NCBI RefSeq assembly: GCF_013359595.1
Contig: NZ_JABFMP010000003.1
Location: 248,001-312,000 of the forward strand
Reading direction: 5' to 3'
Length of the DNA: 64,000 bases
Origin: Pseudomonas sp. C1C7
GTDB taxonomy: Bacteria > Pseudomonadota > Gammaproteobacteria > Pseudomonadales > Pseudomonadaceae
The notes beneath the pieces were generated by a model. It was not told the DNA's origin. It worked only from the letters and a program-made list of their open reading frames with translations, and made no database searches. Below are positions 46,197-55,274 of this stretch, one piece after another. The position numbers and the translations under genes were made by a program. Within the stretch, counting starts at the first letter, position 1. Each line of letters starts with the position of its first letter.

Positions 46197-47594
46197 TCAG
46201 AACGGTAGTTGGAGATCAGGTGCAACACGCTTCAGCTGGACGTGGAAGACGTCCTTGATGCGTTGCAATTCAGCCTCGTCATCGGCCTCGAAGCGCAGTA
46301 CCAGCACCGGTGTGGTGTTGGAGGCGCGAACCAGGCCCCAGCCTTTGGCGTAGTCGACTCGCACGCCGTCAATGGTGGTCAGGTCGGCGCCTGCGCCCCA
46401 CTGCGCGTCATGCAATGCATCAATGATGCTGAATTTGCTCTCTTCGGTCACATGGATATTGATTTCCGGCGTAGAAATATCGTTCGGGAAGGTGGCGAAC
46501 AGCTCTTCCGCGGTGGATTTTTCCTTGCTCAGGATCTCCAGCAACCGGGCGGCGCTGTAAATGCCGTCGTCGAAACCGAACCAGCGCTCCTTGAAGAAGA
46601 TGTGCCCGCTCATTTCGCCGGCCAGCAGGGCGCCAGTTTGCTTCATTTTCTTTTTGATCAACGAGTGACCGGTCTTCCACATTAGCGCACGACCGCCGTA
46701 TTCCTTGATCAGCGGCGTCAGGCGGCGGGTGCATTTGACGTCGAAGATGATTTCCGCGTCCGGGTTGCGCGCCACCACGTCACGGGCGAACAGCATCAGC
46801 AGGCGGTCCGGGTAGACGATGCTGCCGGTGTTGGTCACCACGCCCACGCGGTCGCCGTCACCGTCGAAGGCCAGGCCGATGTCGGCCTTGGTTTCCTTGA
46901 CCTTGGCGATCAGGTCCACGAGGTTTTCAGGCTTGCCCGGGTCCGGGTGGTGGTTCGGGAAGTTGCCGTCGACTTCGCAGAACAGCGGGATGACTTCGCA
47001 GTTCAGCGCTTCGATCAGTTGCGGGGCGATTACGCCGGCGGCGCCGTTGCCGCAGTCCACCACGACTTTCAGGCGACGGGCCAGCTTGATGTCCTGAACG
47101 ATGGTGGTGGTGTAGCCGTCGAGGATTTCGACTTTGGTGATGCTGCCGGTGCCGCTGCTCAAGTTGTTGGTCTTGAGGCGGTCATGCAGGGCCTGGATCT
47201 GTTCGTTGGCCAGGGTGTCACCGGCGATGACGATCTTGAAGCCGTTGTAGTTCGACGGGTTGTGGCTGCCGGTCAGCATCACGCCGGATTTGCCGGCCAG
47301 TACGTTGGCGGCGTAGTACAGGGCAGGCGTCGGCACCAGACCGACATCGCTGACGTGGCAGCCGCTGTCGGCCAGGCCCTGGATCAATTGCTCGACCAGT
47401 TCCGGGCCTGAAAGGCGACCATCACGGCCTACGGAAACGTTCGGTTCATTCTGGGACAGACTTTGGGCACCAATGGCGCGACCGAGCCAGTAAGCCGTCT
47501 CAGCGTTCAGAAATTCCGGGACGGTGCCGCGAATGTCGTAGGCGCGGAAAATACTGTCGGGGAACTTGGGGGCGACGCGGGCGGGGGTGCTCAT
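46197..47594 (-). CDS. algC: Phosphomannomutase/phosphoglucomutase AlgC
   Basis: 465 aa. Phosphoserine loop TGSHNPSNYNG, metal loop AFDGDGDRVG, sugar-binding loop GEMSGHIFF, and phosphate-binding RASNTTPVLVLRFEA. It supplies GDP-mannose and UDP-glucose precursors for alginate, lipopolysaccharide and rhamnolipid. It has the standard 460-residue length, without the extra N-terminal membrane region found in some relatives. Confidence 0.97.
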   Translation of the reverse strand: MSTPARVAPKFPDSIFRAYDIRGTVPEFLNAETAYWLGRAIGAQSLSQNEPNVSVGRDGRLSGPELVEQLIQGLADSGCHVSDVGLVPTPALYYAANVLAGKSGVMLTGSHNPSNYNGFKIVIAGDTLANEQIQALHDRLKTNNLSSGTGSITKVEILDGYTTTIVQDIKLARRLKVVVDCGNGAAGVIAPQLIEALNCEVIPLFCEVDGNFPNHHPDPGKPENLVDLIAKVKETKADIGLAFDGDGDRVGVVTNTGSIVYPDRLLMLFARDVVARNPDAEIIFDVKCTRRLTPLIKEYGGRALMWKTGHSLIKKKMKQTGALLAGEMSGHIFFKERWFGFDDGIYSAARLLEILSKEKSTAEELFATFPNDISTPEINIHVTEESKFSIIDALHDAQWGAGADLTTIDGVRVDYAKGWGLVRASNTTPVLVLRFEADDEAELQRIKDVFHVQLKRVAPDLQLPF

Positions 47595-47627
47595 CTGCGG
47601 AAATGCTCCATCTTGAAAGTGGCTGGA

Positions 47628-47654
47628 CCGGCCGGCGAATCACTCGCCGGCCGG
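47628..47654 (-). other. Perfect GC hairpin in the dut-algC gap
   Basis: CCGGCCGGCGA and TCGCCGGCCGG, an 11-bp perfect stem with a 5-base loop, 34-60 bases before the algC start. There is no T run, so it may be an mRNA structure in the algC leader or a weak dut terminator. The rest of the 206-base gap shows nothing I can name. Confidence 0.55.
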
Positions 47655-47800
47655 CTCAAACTGAAAGGTATGACGGCGTTTTTCCCAGAGAGTTCGTGGT
47701 GCGAAAAGGCCATGCCAGCGATGCCGGCGGCTGTTTTAGCGGCCAATGCCCTGATTCTGCGCGGTGAACGTTACATAACAGGGGTGGGCATTTTTACCGG

Positions 47801-48256
47801 TTAATTGGTGCCCGAATGGCCAAAACCGCCGGTGCCGCGCTGGGTCTCGACGAACTCTTCGACCATCTCGAAATGCGCCTGGACCACCGGCACCAGGACC
47901 AGCTGCGCCAGGCGCTCGCCGACGGCCATGGTGAAGTCGGCCTGACCGCGGTTCCAGCAGGAGACCATCAGCGGGCCCTGGTAGTCCGAGTCGATCAGGC
48001 CGACCAGGTTGCCCAGCACGATGCCGTGCTTATGGCCCAGGCCGGAGCGCGGCAGGATCAGCGCGGCCAGGTTCGGGTCGCCGATATACACCGACAGCCC
48101 GGTCGGGATCAGCACGGTTTCGCCCGGCTTGATCACGATGTCTTGTTCCAGCATGGCGCGCAGGTCGAGGCCGGCGGAGCCTGGGGTGGCGTACTGCGGC
48201 AGCGGGAATTCGGTACCGATGCGTGGGTCGAGGATCTTGGCTTGCAAAGCGTGCAT
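47801..48256 (-). CDS. dut: dUTP diphosphatase
   Basis: 151 aa trimeric dUTPase. Conserved motifs: [31 protein letters not shown], and the C-terminal GTGGFGHSG. Starts 5 bases after coaBC. Confidence 0.98.
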   Translation of the reverse strand: MHALQAKILDPRIGTEFPLPQYATPGSAGLDLRAMLEQDIVIKPGETVLIPTGLSVYIGDPNLAALILPRSGLGHKHGIVLGNLVGLIDSDYQGPLMVSCWNRGQADFTMAVGERLAQLVLVPVVQAHFEMVEEFVETQRGTGGFGHSGTN

Positions 48257-48261
48257 GTAAA

Positions 48262-49470
48262 TTAAACCTGGTTCAGTCGTTCAGCGATGAAGGTGATCAG
48301 CTGGCGAGCAATCTTGCTCTTGCTGGTCTGGGCGAAAAGTGTGGCATGGAGGTCGCGGTCGATCACGCTGCAGGCGTTCTCTTCGCTGTTGAAACCGATG
48401 CTCGGGTTGGCGACGTCGTTGGCGACGATCAGATCGAGATTCTTGTCTTTCAACTTGCGGGCAGCGTAGTCGAGCAGGTGTTCGGTTTCGGCGGCGAATC
48501 CGACACTGAATGGACGGTCGGGACGGGTGGCGATGCTGGCCAGGATGTCCGGGTTACGGACCATTTGTAGTAACAGGCCGTCGCCGTTCGTAGGATCTTT
48601 CTTGAGTTTCTGTGGCGCGATGACTTCCGGACGGTAATCCGCAACCGCTGCCGAGGCGATGAACAGATCGCAAGGGATCGCGGCTTCGCAGGCGGCGAGC
48701 ATGTCCCGGGCGCTGACCACGTCGATACGGGTGACGCGATCCGGGGTCGGCAGGTGCACGGGGCCGGTGATCAGGGTCACGCGGGCGCCGGCTTCCACCG
48801 CGGCTTCGGCCAGGGCAAAGCCCATTTTTCCGGAGCTGTGGTTGGTGATGTAGCGCACCGGGTCGATGTTTTCCTGGGTCGGGCCGGCGGTGATCAGCAC
48901 GTGTTTGCCGGTCAGCGCCTGGCGCTTGAAGCAATCGGCGGCGAGCTGGGCCAGGTCGGTGGCCTCGAGCATGCGGCCCAGGCCGACATCGCCGCAGGCC
49001 TGGCTGCCGGACGCCGGGCCGAAGACCTTCAGGTCACGGCTTTCAAGGGTTTGCAGGTTGGCCTGGGTGGCCGGGTCGCGCCACATGGCCTGGTTCATCG
49101 CCGGGGCAACCGCGACCACGGCGTCGGTGGCCAGCACCAGGGTGGTCAACAGGTCGTCGGCAATGCCTTGGGCCAGGCGGGCAATCAGGTCGGCGGTGGC
49201 CGGAGCGATCAGCACCAGATCGGCCCACTTGGCCAGCTCGATGTGCCCCATCGCCGCTTCCGCAGCCGGGTCCAGCAGGTCCAGGTGCACAGGGTGCCCG
49301 GACAGGGCCTGCATGGTCAGCGGGGTGATGAACTCGGCTCCGCCACGGGTCATGACCACGCGCACTTCCGCGCCCTGGTCCATCAGGCGGCGAACCAGGT
49401 CGGCGCTCTTGTAGGCGGCAATGCCGCCGCCGACGCCCAGAACAATGCGTTTACGATACAGCCGCTGCAT
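48262..49470 (-). CDS. coaBC: Bifunctional CoaBC (phosphopantothenoylcysteine synthetase/decarboxylase)
   Basis: 402 aa. N-terminal flavoprotein decarboxylase domain ([28 protein letters not shown]) and C-terminal synthetase domain ([19 protein letters not shown]). It makes 4'-phosphopantetheine for coenzyme A. Start 49470 ([12 protein letters not shown]) by family length. Divergent from radC. Confidence 0.97.
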   Translation of the reverse strand: MQRLYRKRIVLGVGGGIAAYKSADLVRRLMDQGAEVRVVMTRGGAEFITPLTMQALSGHPVHLDLLDPAAEAAMGHIELAKWADLVLIAPATADLIARLAQGIADDLLTTLVLATDAVVAVAPAMNQAMWRDPATQANLQTLESRDLKVFGPASGSQACGDVGLGRMLEATDLAQLAADCFKRQALTGKHVLITAGPTQENIDPVRYITNHSSGKMGFALAEAAVEAGARVTLITGPVHLPTPDRVTRIDVVSARDMLAACEAAIPCDLFIASAAVADYRPEVIAPQKLKKDPTNGDGLLLQMVRNPDILASIATRPDRPFSVGFAAETEHLLDYAARKLKDKNLDLIVANDVANPSIGFNSEENACSVIDRDLHATLFAQTSKSKIARQLITFIAERLNQV

Positions 49471-49605
49471 AGGCCTGCCTTTCAATTCGTTGGTGACAAA
49501 CGTAGCGAAACCCCCTCCCCAGGGTGAATTCGCCCGCAAAAAAGATGGGCTACGATATCACAGCGACCGCTATGGAACAGCGGCGCCCACAGACAGGGAG
49601 GTGCT

Positions 49606-50280
49606 ATGAGTATTCGCGATTGGCCGGCGGCGGAGCGACCGCGGGAAAGGTTGCTGGAGCAAGGGGCGGGAAGCCTTTCGGACGCTGAATTGCTGGCGAT
49701 TTTTTTACGGACCGGTGTCTGCGGCAAAAGCGCGGTTGATCTGGCGCGATACCTATTGATTGAGTTCGGCAGCCTGCGCGCCCTGCTGGAGGCTGATCAG
49801 GCGGCCTTCAGTACGCACTTGGGGCTTGGGCCGGCAAAGTTCGCCCAGTTGCAGGCCGCACAGGAAATGAGTCGGCGCCACTTGGCTGAGCGTGCACGTC
49901 AAAAAACTACGCTGGAAAATCCGCACGCCGTTCGTGAATACCTGAAGTCGATGCTGCGCCACGAGCCTCACGAGGTGTTCGGCTGCCTTTTTCTGGACTC
50001 CAAGCATCATGTGCTGACTTTCGAAGCCCTGTTTCGTGGCTCCATCGACAACACCAGTGTTCATCCGCGAGAGGTGGTCAAGCGCGCATTGGCGCACAAC
50101 GCAGCCGCCATCATCCTGTGTCACAACCACCCGTCGGGCAACTCCACCCCCAGTCAGGCCGATCGATTGCTGACCAAGCGATTGCAAAAGGCGCTTGAGC
50201 TGATTGATGTGCGAGTGCTTGATCATTTCATCATCGGGGATGGCGATCCGCTGTCGATGGCGGAGTACGGCTGGATGTAG
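49606..50280 (+). CDS. radC: RadC family JAB/MPN protein
   Basis: 224 aa. N-terminal helix-hairpin-helix-like region ([20 protein letters not shown] class) and a C-terminal JAMM motif [14 protein letters not shown] with upstream Glu. GGAGG before ATG. The cellular role is unsettled; the DNA-repair name is historical. Confidence 0.95.
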   Translation: MSIRDWPAAERPRERLLEQGAGSLSDAELLAIFLRTGVCGKSAVDLARYLLIEFGSLRALLEADQAAFSTHLGLGPAKFAQLQAAQEMSRRHLAERARQKTTLENPHAVREYLKSMLRHEPHEVFGCLFLDSKHHVLTFEALFRGSIDNTSVHPREVVKRALAHNAAAIILCHNHPSGNSTPSQADRLLTKRLQKALELIDVRVLDHFIIGDGDPLSMAEYGWM

Positions 50281-50304
50281 GTCTGGCAGGGGAATGCAGA
50301 ACCC

Positions 50305-50394
50305 TGTGGGAGCGGGCTTGCCCGCGATGACGTCAGTACATTCAGCATTGTTGTTGAATGTGCCGGCCTAATCGCGGGCAAGCACGCCCCCACA
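50305..50394. repeat. REPIN
   Basis: Forward REP 50305-50329 (TGTGGGAGCGGGCTTGCCCG, then CGATG) and inverted copy 50371-50394 with one or two changes, between convergent radC and the peptide-binding protein gene. Confidence 0.93.
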
Positions 50395-50412
50395 GGTTTT
50401 GTGGCGGCGCTA

Positions 50413-51999
50413 TTACTTGATGTTCACTTTCGAGTAATCCTGCCGACCGAACGGGCTGACCGAATAACCCTCGACATCCTTGCGCGACAGGGCGAAAGCC
50501 GTCGGATGGGCCAGGGGCAGCCATAACGCCTGTTGCTGGATCTGTGCCTGTGCCTGTTCGTAGAGCTTGGTCCGCACACCTTGCTCGCCGGTGGTCTTGC
50601 CGGCACTGATCAGCTTGTCCAGATCCTGGTTGCAGTAGCGGGCGAAGTTGGTTCCGGACTTCACCGCGGCGCAGGAAAACTGCGGTGTGAGGAAGTTGTC
50701 CGGGTCGCCGTTATCGCCGGCCCAGCCCATGAACAGCAAATCATGTTCACCGGCCTTGGCCCGGCGAATCAGCTCGCCCCATTCGATCACGCGAATCTCG
50801 GCCTGAATGCCGATTTCAGCGAGATCCGACTGCAACAGTTGCGCGCCAAGGCTCGGATTAGGGTTCAGCAAGCTGCCCGACGGACGCGTCCAAATGGTGG
50901 TCTGGAAGCCGTCCTTCAGCCCGGCCTTGGCCATCAATGCCTTGGCTTTCGCCACGTCGTGTGGGTAACCGGGCAGGTTTTTGGCGTAGCTCCAAGTATT
51001 AGGCGGGTAAGGGCCGTTGGCGGGCTCGGCGGTGTCTTCGAACACGGCTTTGACGTAGTTGGCCTTGTCGAAGGCGAGGTTGATGGCCTGGCGAACTTCG
51101 GGTTTGTCCAGCGGAGGGTGCTGGCTGTTGATGCCGACGAACGCGGTCATGAAGGCGTCCGTCTTTTCGACTTTCAGTGTCGGCTCTTTCAGCGCGGCCT
51201 GTACGTCCAGCGGTTTGGGCGACAGGGCGATCTGGCACTCGTTGCGACGCAATTTCTGCAGGCGAACGTTGGCGTCCGGGGTAATGGCGAAGATCAATGG
51301 GTCCACTGACGGCTTGCCGTGGAAGTAGTCCGGGTTGGCCTTGTAGCGTACCGAGGCGTCCTTCTGGAAACGCGTGAACACGAACGGCCCGGTGCCGATT
51401 GGCTGACTGTTGAGCTTCTCTGTCGCGCCGGCCTTCAACAGTTTGTCGGCGTACTCGGCCGAATAGATCGAGGCGAAGCCCATGCTCAGGGTCGGCAGGA
51501 AGGTCGAATCGGCGTGATCCAGGGTGAAGCGCACGGTCAACGGGTCGAGGGCGTCGATTTTCTTGATCAGCGCGGGCAATTGCATCGATTGCGCGTGGGG
51601 GAAGCCGCTCTGGGCAACCTTGTGCCACGGGTTGGCTGGATCGAGCATGCGGTCGAAGCTGAATTTCACGTCTTCGGCGGTCAGTTCGCGGGTCGGAGTG
51701 AAATAGTCGGTGCGGTGGAATTTCACCTGCGGGTGCAGCTTGAACACATAGGTCAGGCCGTCGGGGCTGACTTCCCAGCTGTCGGCCAGGCTCGGGACCA
51801 CCTTGCCGCTGGCGGTGTCGAAATCCACCAGGCGGTTCATCAATACATCGGCAGAGGCGTTGGTGGTGGTCAGCGAGTTGTACTGCACCACGTCGAATCC
51901 TTCCGGACTGGCCTCGGTGCAGACACTCAGGGCCGCTGCCTGAGCCAGGGGGCTGAGCAGAAGGGGGGCGAGCAACAGGGGTAGAGCAGCGAGGCGCAT
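50413..51999 (-). CDS. Periplasmic peptide-binding protein (SBP family 5)
   Basis: 528 aa with a signal peptide (to about residue 21). Family 5 solute-binding features: SLADSWEVSPDGLTYVFKLH, KFHRTDYF, and TGPFVFTRFQKD. Similar to DppA/SapA-type dipeptide binders. No transporter genes are adjacent, so it is an orphan binding protein. The stop lies 19 bases from a REPIN. Confidence 0.93.
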   Translation of the reverse strand: MRLAALPLLLAPLLLSPLAQAAALSVCTEASPEGFDVVQYNSLTTTNASADVLMNRLVDFDTASGKVVPSLADSWEVSPDGLTYVFKLHPQVKFHRTDYFTPTRELTAEDVKFSFDRMLDPANPWHKVAQSGFPHAQSMQLPALIKKIDALDPLTVRFTLDHADSTFLPTLSMGFASIYSAEYADKLLKAGATEKLNSQPIGTGPFVFTRFQKDASVRYKANPDYFHGKPSVDPLIFAITPDANVRLQKLRRNECQIALSPKPLDVQAALKEPTLKVEKTDAFMTAFVGINSQHPPLDKPEVRQAINLAFDKANYVKAVFEDTAEPANGPYPPNTWSYAKNLPGYPHDVAKAKALMAKAGLKDGFQTTIWTRPSGSLLNPNPSLGAQLLQSDLAEIGIQAEIRVIEWGELIRRAKAGEHDLLFMGWAGDNGDPDNFLTPQFSCAAVKSGTNFARYCNQDLDKLISAGKTTGEQGVRTKLYEQAQAQIQQQALWLPLAHPTAFALSRKDVEGYSVSPFGRQDYSKVNIK

Positions 52000-52267
52000 G
52001 GTCGGATTCCTTTACAGATCGAAGGCCCATCTGCAAGTGCAGTCTGGAAAAGGCTTACCCTAGTGGGCTGCCTTGCAAATGACTATCCCCTTTTTCATTT
52101 TGCGTGGACTATAGCCGGCGGATTTTTCCGTGCGCGGACAGAAATCCCTGGCTTTGGCCGGCCGGGCGGATTTTCTGCGACGAGTGGTCGAAATCGCCCA
52201 TAGCCTTTATCCAAAGCGCCTGGAGCGTAAAAAAAGGGCTTTTTGTCCATTCAATGCACAGCGAATG

Positions 52268-52296
52268 TTGTTGCTCCCTAGTCTTTCTGGTATAAA
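52268..52296 (+). promoter_or_regulatory. Candidate sigma-70 promoter for rpmBG
   Basis: TTGTTG, 17-base spacer, TATAAA, followed by GC(A/G)-rich sequence. This gives a 5' leader of roughly 140 bases before rpmB. Confidence 0.65.
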
Positions 52297-52400
52297 GCAG
52301 CGCTCTTTTCTAGGGGCCCGGTTCCTTCACTGTAGGTGTAGCCGGTAAGACCTCTAAAGAATCGCGGCGCCTGGCGCCACAATGACTAGAGATTAAGCGG

Positions 52401-52419
52401 CCAACCCATGCCGGGTTGG
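52401..52419 (+). promoter_or_regulatory. Hairpin in the rpmB leader
   Basis: CCAACCC pairs with GGGTTGG around ATGCC, 26-44 bases before the rpmB start. It could be part of a ribosomal-protein leader structure; no binding partner is known to me. Confidence 0.4.
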
Positions 52420-52444
52420 GCATGTGGTTTTAGAGGGCTGAGGC

Positions 52445-52678
52445 ATGTCTAGAGTATGTCAAGTTACCGGTAAGGGTCCGGTAACCGGGAACAACATTTC
52501 CCACGCAAACAACAAAACCCGTCGTCGTTTCCTGCCGAACCTGCAGCATCACCGCTTCTGGGTTGAAGAAGAGAAACGTTTCGTGCGTCTGCGCGTATCT
52601 GCCAAAGGCATGCGTATCATCGACAAGCGCGGCATCAGTGTCGTGCTGGCCGAACTTCGTCGCGATGGCAAGGTTTAA
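52445..52678 (+). CDS. rpmB: Ribosomal protein L28
   Basis: 77 aa, [17 protein letters not shown] to the C-terminal [12 protein letters not shown]. It matches the zinc-independent E. coli type. Followed 11 bases later by rpmG. Confidence 0.99.
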   Translation: MSRVCQVTGKGPVTGNNISHANNKTRRRFLPNLQHHRFWVEEEKRFVRLRVSAKGMRIIDKRGISVVLAELRRDGKV

Positions 52679-52689
52679 GGGAGCTAATC

Positions 52690-52845
52690 ATGCGTGAATT
52701 GATTCGTTTGATTTCGAGCGCCGGTACTGGTCACTTCTACACTACCGACAAGAACAAGCGCACTACTCCGGACAAAATCGAGATCAAGAAATATGATCCG
52801 GTTGTTCGCAAGCACGTGATCTACAAGGAAGGCAAAATCAAGTAA
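52690..52845 (+). CDS. rpmG: Ribosomal protein L33
   Basis: 51 aa: [20 protein letters not shown] at the N-terminus, and VIYKEGKIK at the end. It lacks the CxxC zinc pairs, so it is the zinc-independent form. GGGAG lies 8 bases upstream. Short, but certain from sequence and its place after rpmB. Confidence 0.98.
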   Translation: MRELIRLISSAGTGHFYTTDKNKRTTPDKIEIKKYDPVVRKHVIYKEGKIK

Positions 52846-52864
52846 TTGATTTTTCCCCCTTACG

Positions 52865-52899
52865 AAAAAGGCCCGTATCGCGAGATACGGGCCTTTTTT
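52865..52899. terminator. rpmBG terminator
   Basis: AAGGCCCGTATC, loop GCGA, GATACGGGCCTT with flanking A and T runs; works in both directions. Confidence 0.93.
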
Positions 52900-52934
52900 G
52901 TTGCCTTGGTTTTTGTGTTGCCTGTCTTGGCCTC

Positions 52935-53008
52935 TTCGCGAGCAAGCCCGCTCCCGCATTGGATTTTGTCGAGCACGGAACCCGTGTGAGAGCGGGCTTG
53001 CTCGCGAA
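52935..53008. repeat. REPIN (outward orientation)
   Basis: Inverted REP 52935-52958 (TTCGCGAGCAAGCCCGCTCC, then CGCA) and forward REP 52985-53008, between the rpmBG terminator and the convergent cupin gene. Confidence 0.93.
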
Positions 53009-53035
53009 GACATCAGCCCAAACAGCAAAAAATCC

Positions 53036-53398
53036 TCAGGCCTTCTGCTCAAACGCCACATAAACCTTGCGGCAAGGCTCCAGCACTTCCCAGGTGCCCC
53101 GGAAACCGGCCGGGATGACGAAGCGATCGCCCACCCGCAGGGTCTTGGCATTGCCATCCAGATCGCGCAATACGGAAACGCCCTGCAGGATCTCGCAGTA
53201 CTCGTGTTCGGTGAAGTTCACCGTCCAGTGGCCGACGGCGCCTTCCCACACCCCTGCGTTCAACTGGCCGCAAGGGCTGTTGTAGTGGTTGTACACCGCT
53301 TGCTCGGGATCGCCCTTGAGCACTTTCGCCGGGTCCGGGCGATAGCGTTCGGCGGCGGTGGTGGCCTGGCTGAAGTCGACGATGTTCTGGATGCTCAT
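53036..53398 (-). CDS. Single-domain cupin (Cupin_3/DUF861 type)
   Basis: 120 aa small beta barrel. WTVNFTEHEYCEILQG and GDRFVIPAGFRGTWEVLEP are the two cupin motifs, with a metal-ligand-like Glu/Cys set rather than the classic three His. It is divergent from the polyamine gene kauB; a role linked to that pathway is possible but not shown. Confidence 0.88.
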   Translation of the reverse strand: MSIQNIVDFSQATTAAERYRPDPAKVLKGDPEQAVYNHYNSPCGQLNAGVWEGAVGHWTVNFTEHEYCEILQGVSVLRDLDGNAKTLRVGDRFVIPAGFRGTWEVLEPCRKVYVAFEQKA

Positions 53399-53633
53399 TG
53401 TTGTATTCCCCCGTGAGTGCGACGCGAGTGGTAGATAGAGCGAGAGTCTATGTTTATTAAATTGAACGTCGCAAGGCCGTTTGCCGGCCTTATGTCAAAT
53501 ATATTGAAACTTTACCTGCCGCTGGTTTAGGGTGACGGATGCCCTTGGCCGAAAGACCGGCTGGCCGGGCGGAATTCCTGACAGCGCCCGCGAAGAACGC
53601 GGGTGTCGTATTCAACAAGAGGAGGACACTCGT
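53399..53633. promoter_or_regulatory. cupin-kauB divergent region with AT-rich near-palindrome
   Basis: 235 bases. TCAAATATATTGA at 53495-53507 is a near-palindrome, and TATTAAATTGAAC about 40 bases earlier repeats its half. A hairpin CCCGCG/CGCGGG lies at 53587-53603, close to the kauB ribosome-binding site GAGGAGG. A polyamine-responsive regulator could bind the near-palindrome (inference). Confidence 0.4.
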
Positions 53634-55127
53634 ATGACCACCCTGACTCGTGCCGACTGGGAACAAAAGGCTCGCGACCTGAAGATCGAAGGCCGCGCTT
53701 ACCTCAATGGCGAGTACACCGATGCCGTTTCCGGCGAGACGTTCGAGTGCATCAGCCCGGTCGATGGCCGTCTGCTGGGCAAGATTGCCAGCTGTGACGC
53801 CGCCGACGCCCAGCGCGCTGTGGAAAACGCTCGCGCCACCTTCAATTCCGGCGTCTGGTCGCGCCTGGCGCCGACCAAGCGCAAAGCCACCATGATCCGT
53901 TTCGCCGGCCTGCTGAAGAAGCACGCCGAGGAACTGGCCCTGCTTGAAACCCTGGACATGGGCAAGCCGATCAGCGATTCCCTTTACATCGACGTTCCCG
54001 GCGCGGCGCAAGCCCTGAGCTGGAGCGGCGAAGCCATCGACAAGATCTACGACGAAGTGGCGGCCACTCCGCACGATCAGTTGGGTCTGGTGACCCGTGA
54101 ACCAGTGGGCGTGGTCGCGGCCATCGTGCCGTGGAACTTCCCGCTGATGATGGCCTGCTGGAAACTGGGCCCTGCGCTGTCGACCGGTAACTCGGTGATC
54201 CTGAAGCCTTCGGAAAAATCCCCGCTGACCGCCATCCGCATTGCGGCACTGGCCGTCGAGGCCGGCATTCCAAAAGGCGTGCTGAACGTGCTGCCAGGCT
54301 ACGGCCACACCGTCGGCAAGGCCCTGGGCCTGCACAATGACGTCGACACCCTGGTGTTCACCGGTTCGACCAAGATCGCCAAGCAACTGATGATCTACGC
54401 TGGCGAGTCGAACATGAAGCGCATCTGGCTGGAAGCCGGCGGCAAGAGCCCGAACATCGTGTTCGCCGATGCTCCGGACCTGCAGGCGGCGGCCGAAGCT
54501 GCAGCGGGTGCGATCGCGTTCAACCAGGGCGAGGTTTGCACCGCGGGCTCGCGTCTGCTGGTGGAGCGTTCCATCAAGGACAAATTCCTGCCGCTGGTGA
54601 TCGAGGCGCTGAAAACCTGGAAACCGGGCAACCCGCTGGATCCGGCGACCAACGTCGGTGCGCTGGTGGATACCCAGCAGATGAACACCGTACTGTCCTA
54701 CATCGAGTCCGGTCACGCCGACGGCGCCAAGCTGGTGGCCGGTGGCAAGCGGACCTTGCAGGAGTCCGGTGGCACCTACGTCGAGCCGACGATTTTCGAC
54801 GGCGTGAGCAACGCGATGAAGATCGCCCAGGAAGAGATCTTCGGCCCGGTGCTGTCGGTCCTGACCTTCGACAACGCCGAAGAAGCCGTGGCCATCGCCA
54901 ACGACACCCCGTACGGCTTGGCCGCTGCGGTGTGGACCGCCGACATCTCCAAGGCCCACCTCACCGCCCGTGCCCTGCGTGCCGGTAGCGTCTGGGTCAA
55001 CCAGTACGACGGCGGCGACATGACTGCACCGTTCGGTGGCTTCAAGCAGTCCGGCAACGGTCGCGACAAGTCGCTGCACGCGTTCGACAAGTACACTGAG
55101 CTGAAGGCGACCTGGATCAAGTTGTAA
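53634..55127 (+). CDS. kauB: Aldehyde dehydrogenase, gamma-glutamyl-aminobutyraldehyde type (KauB/PuuC)
   Basis: 497 aa. NAD-dependent enzyme with catalytic Cys302 (NQGEVCTAGSR), general-base Glu267 (WLEAGGKSP), Asn168 (IVPWNFPLM) and Lys191 (LKPSEKSP). Closest by pattern to KauB/PuuC, which oxidise aldehydes in putrescine and 4-guanidinobutyrate catabolism. A PuuB-like oxidase lies 5 kb right. Start 53634 has GGAGG upstream. Confidence 0.9.
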   Translation: MTTLTRADWEQKARDLKIEGRAYLNGEYTDAVSGETFECISPVDGRLLGKIASCDAADAQRAVENARATFNSGVWSRLAPTKRKATMIRFAGLLKKHAEELALLETLDMGKPISDSLYIDVPGAAQALSWSGEAIDKIYDEVAATPHDQLGLVTREPVGVVAAIVPWNFPLMMACWKLGPALSTGNSVILKPSEKSPLTAIRIAALAVEAGIPKGVLNVLPGYGHTVGKALGLHNDVDTLVFTGSTKIAKQLMIYAGESNMKRIWLEAGGKSPNIVFADAPDLQAAAEAAAGAIAFNQGEVCTAGSRLLVERSIKDKFLPLVIEALKTWKPGNPLDPATNVGALVDTQQMNTVLSYIESGHADGAKLVAGGKRTLQESGGTYVEPTIFDGVSNAMKIAQEEIFGPVLSVLTFDNAEEAVAIANDTPYGLAAAVWTADISKAHLTARALRAGSVWVNQYDGGDMTAPFGGFKQSGNGRDKSLHAFDKYTELKATWIKL

Positions 55128-55135
55128 TGTGAAGC

Positions 55136-55158
55136 GAGCCCTGGCGATGCCAGGGCTC
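55136..55158 (+). terminator. Hairpin after kauB
   Basis: GAGCCCTGGC, loop GAT, GCCAGGGCTC, a perfect 10-bp stem 9 bases after the stop. There is no T run, so termination may be partial. Confidence 0.65.
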
Positions 55159-55171
55159 AACGCAAATCCCC

Positions 55172-55228
55172 TGTGGGAGCGACTTTGTGGCGAGGGGGCA
55201 AGCCCCTCGCCACAGGGTTGCTCCCACA
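55172..55228. repeat. REP-type palindrome, GTGGCGAGGGG class
   Basis: Outer arms TGTGGGAGC/GCTCCCACA enclose an inner palindrome TGTGGCGAGGGG/CCCCTCGCCACA. It differs in the stem from the other REPs in the window. Between kauB and the MFS gene. Confidence 0.85.
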
Positions 55229-55274
55229 TTTGTTATGCGTAGTCTGAAAATAATTATCCACAGGAGCGTGGAAC

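Larger units (their letters stand above)
52000..52444. other. Long leader/intergenic region before rpmB
   Basis: 445 bases. It contains the candidate rpmB promoter (52268-52296) and a leader hairpin CCAACCC/GGGTTGG at 52401-52419, then the start at 52445. Short frames here lack ribosome-binding sites and coding character. The left part must hold the promoter of the divergent peptide-binding gene. Confidence 0.65.

Noticed and set aside
49606..50280. RadC as an indicator of an anti-phage or mobile island
   Set aside because: Plasmid- or island-borne RadC variants exist, but this is the full-length chromosomal radC next to coaBC as in other gamma-proteobacteria.
52104..52348. Two short overlapping frames in the rpmB upstream gap
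   Set aside because: No ribosome-binding sites, they overlap the promoter region, and they have atypical composition.
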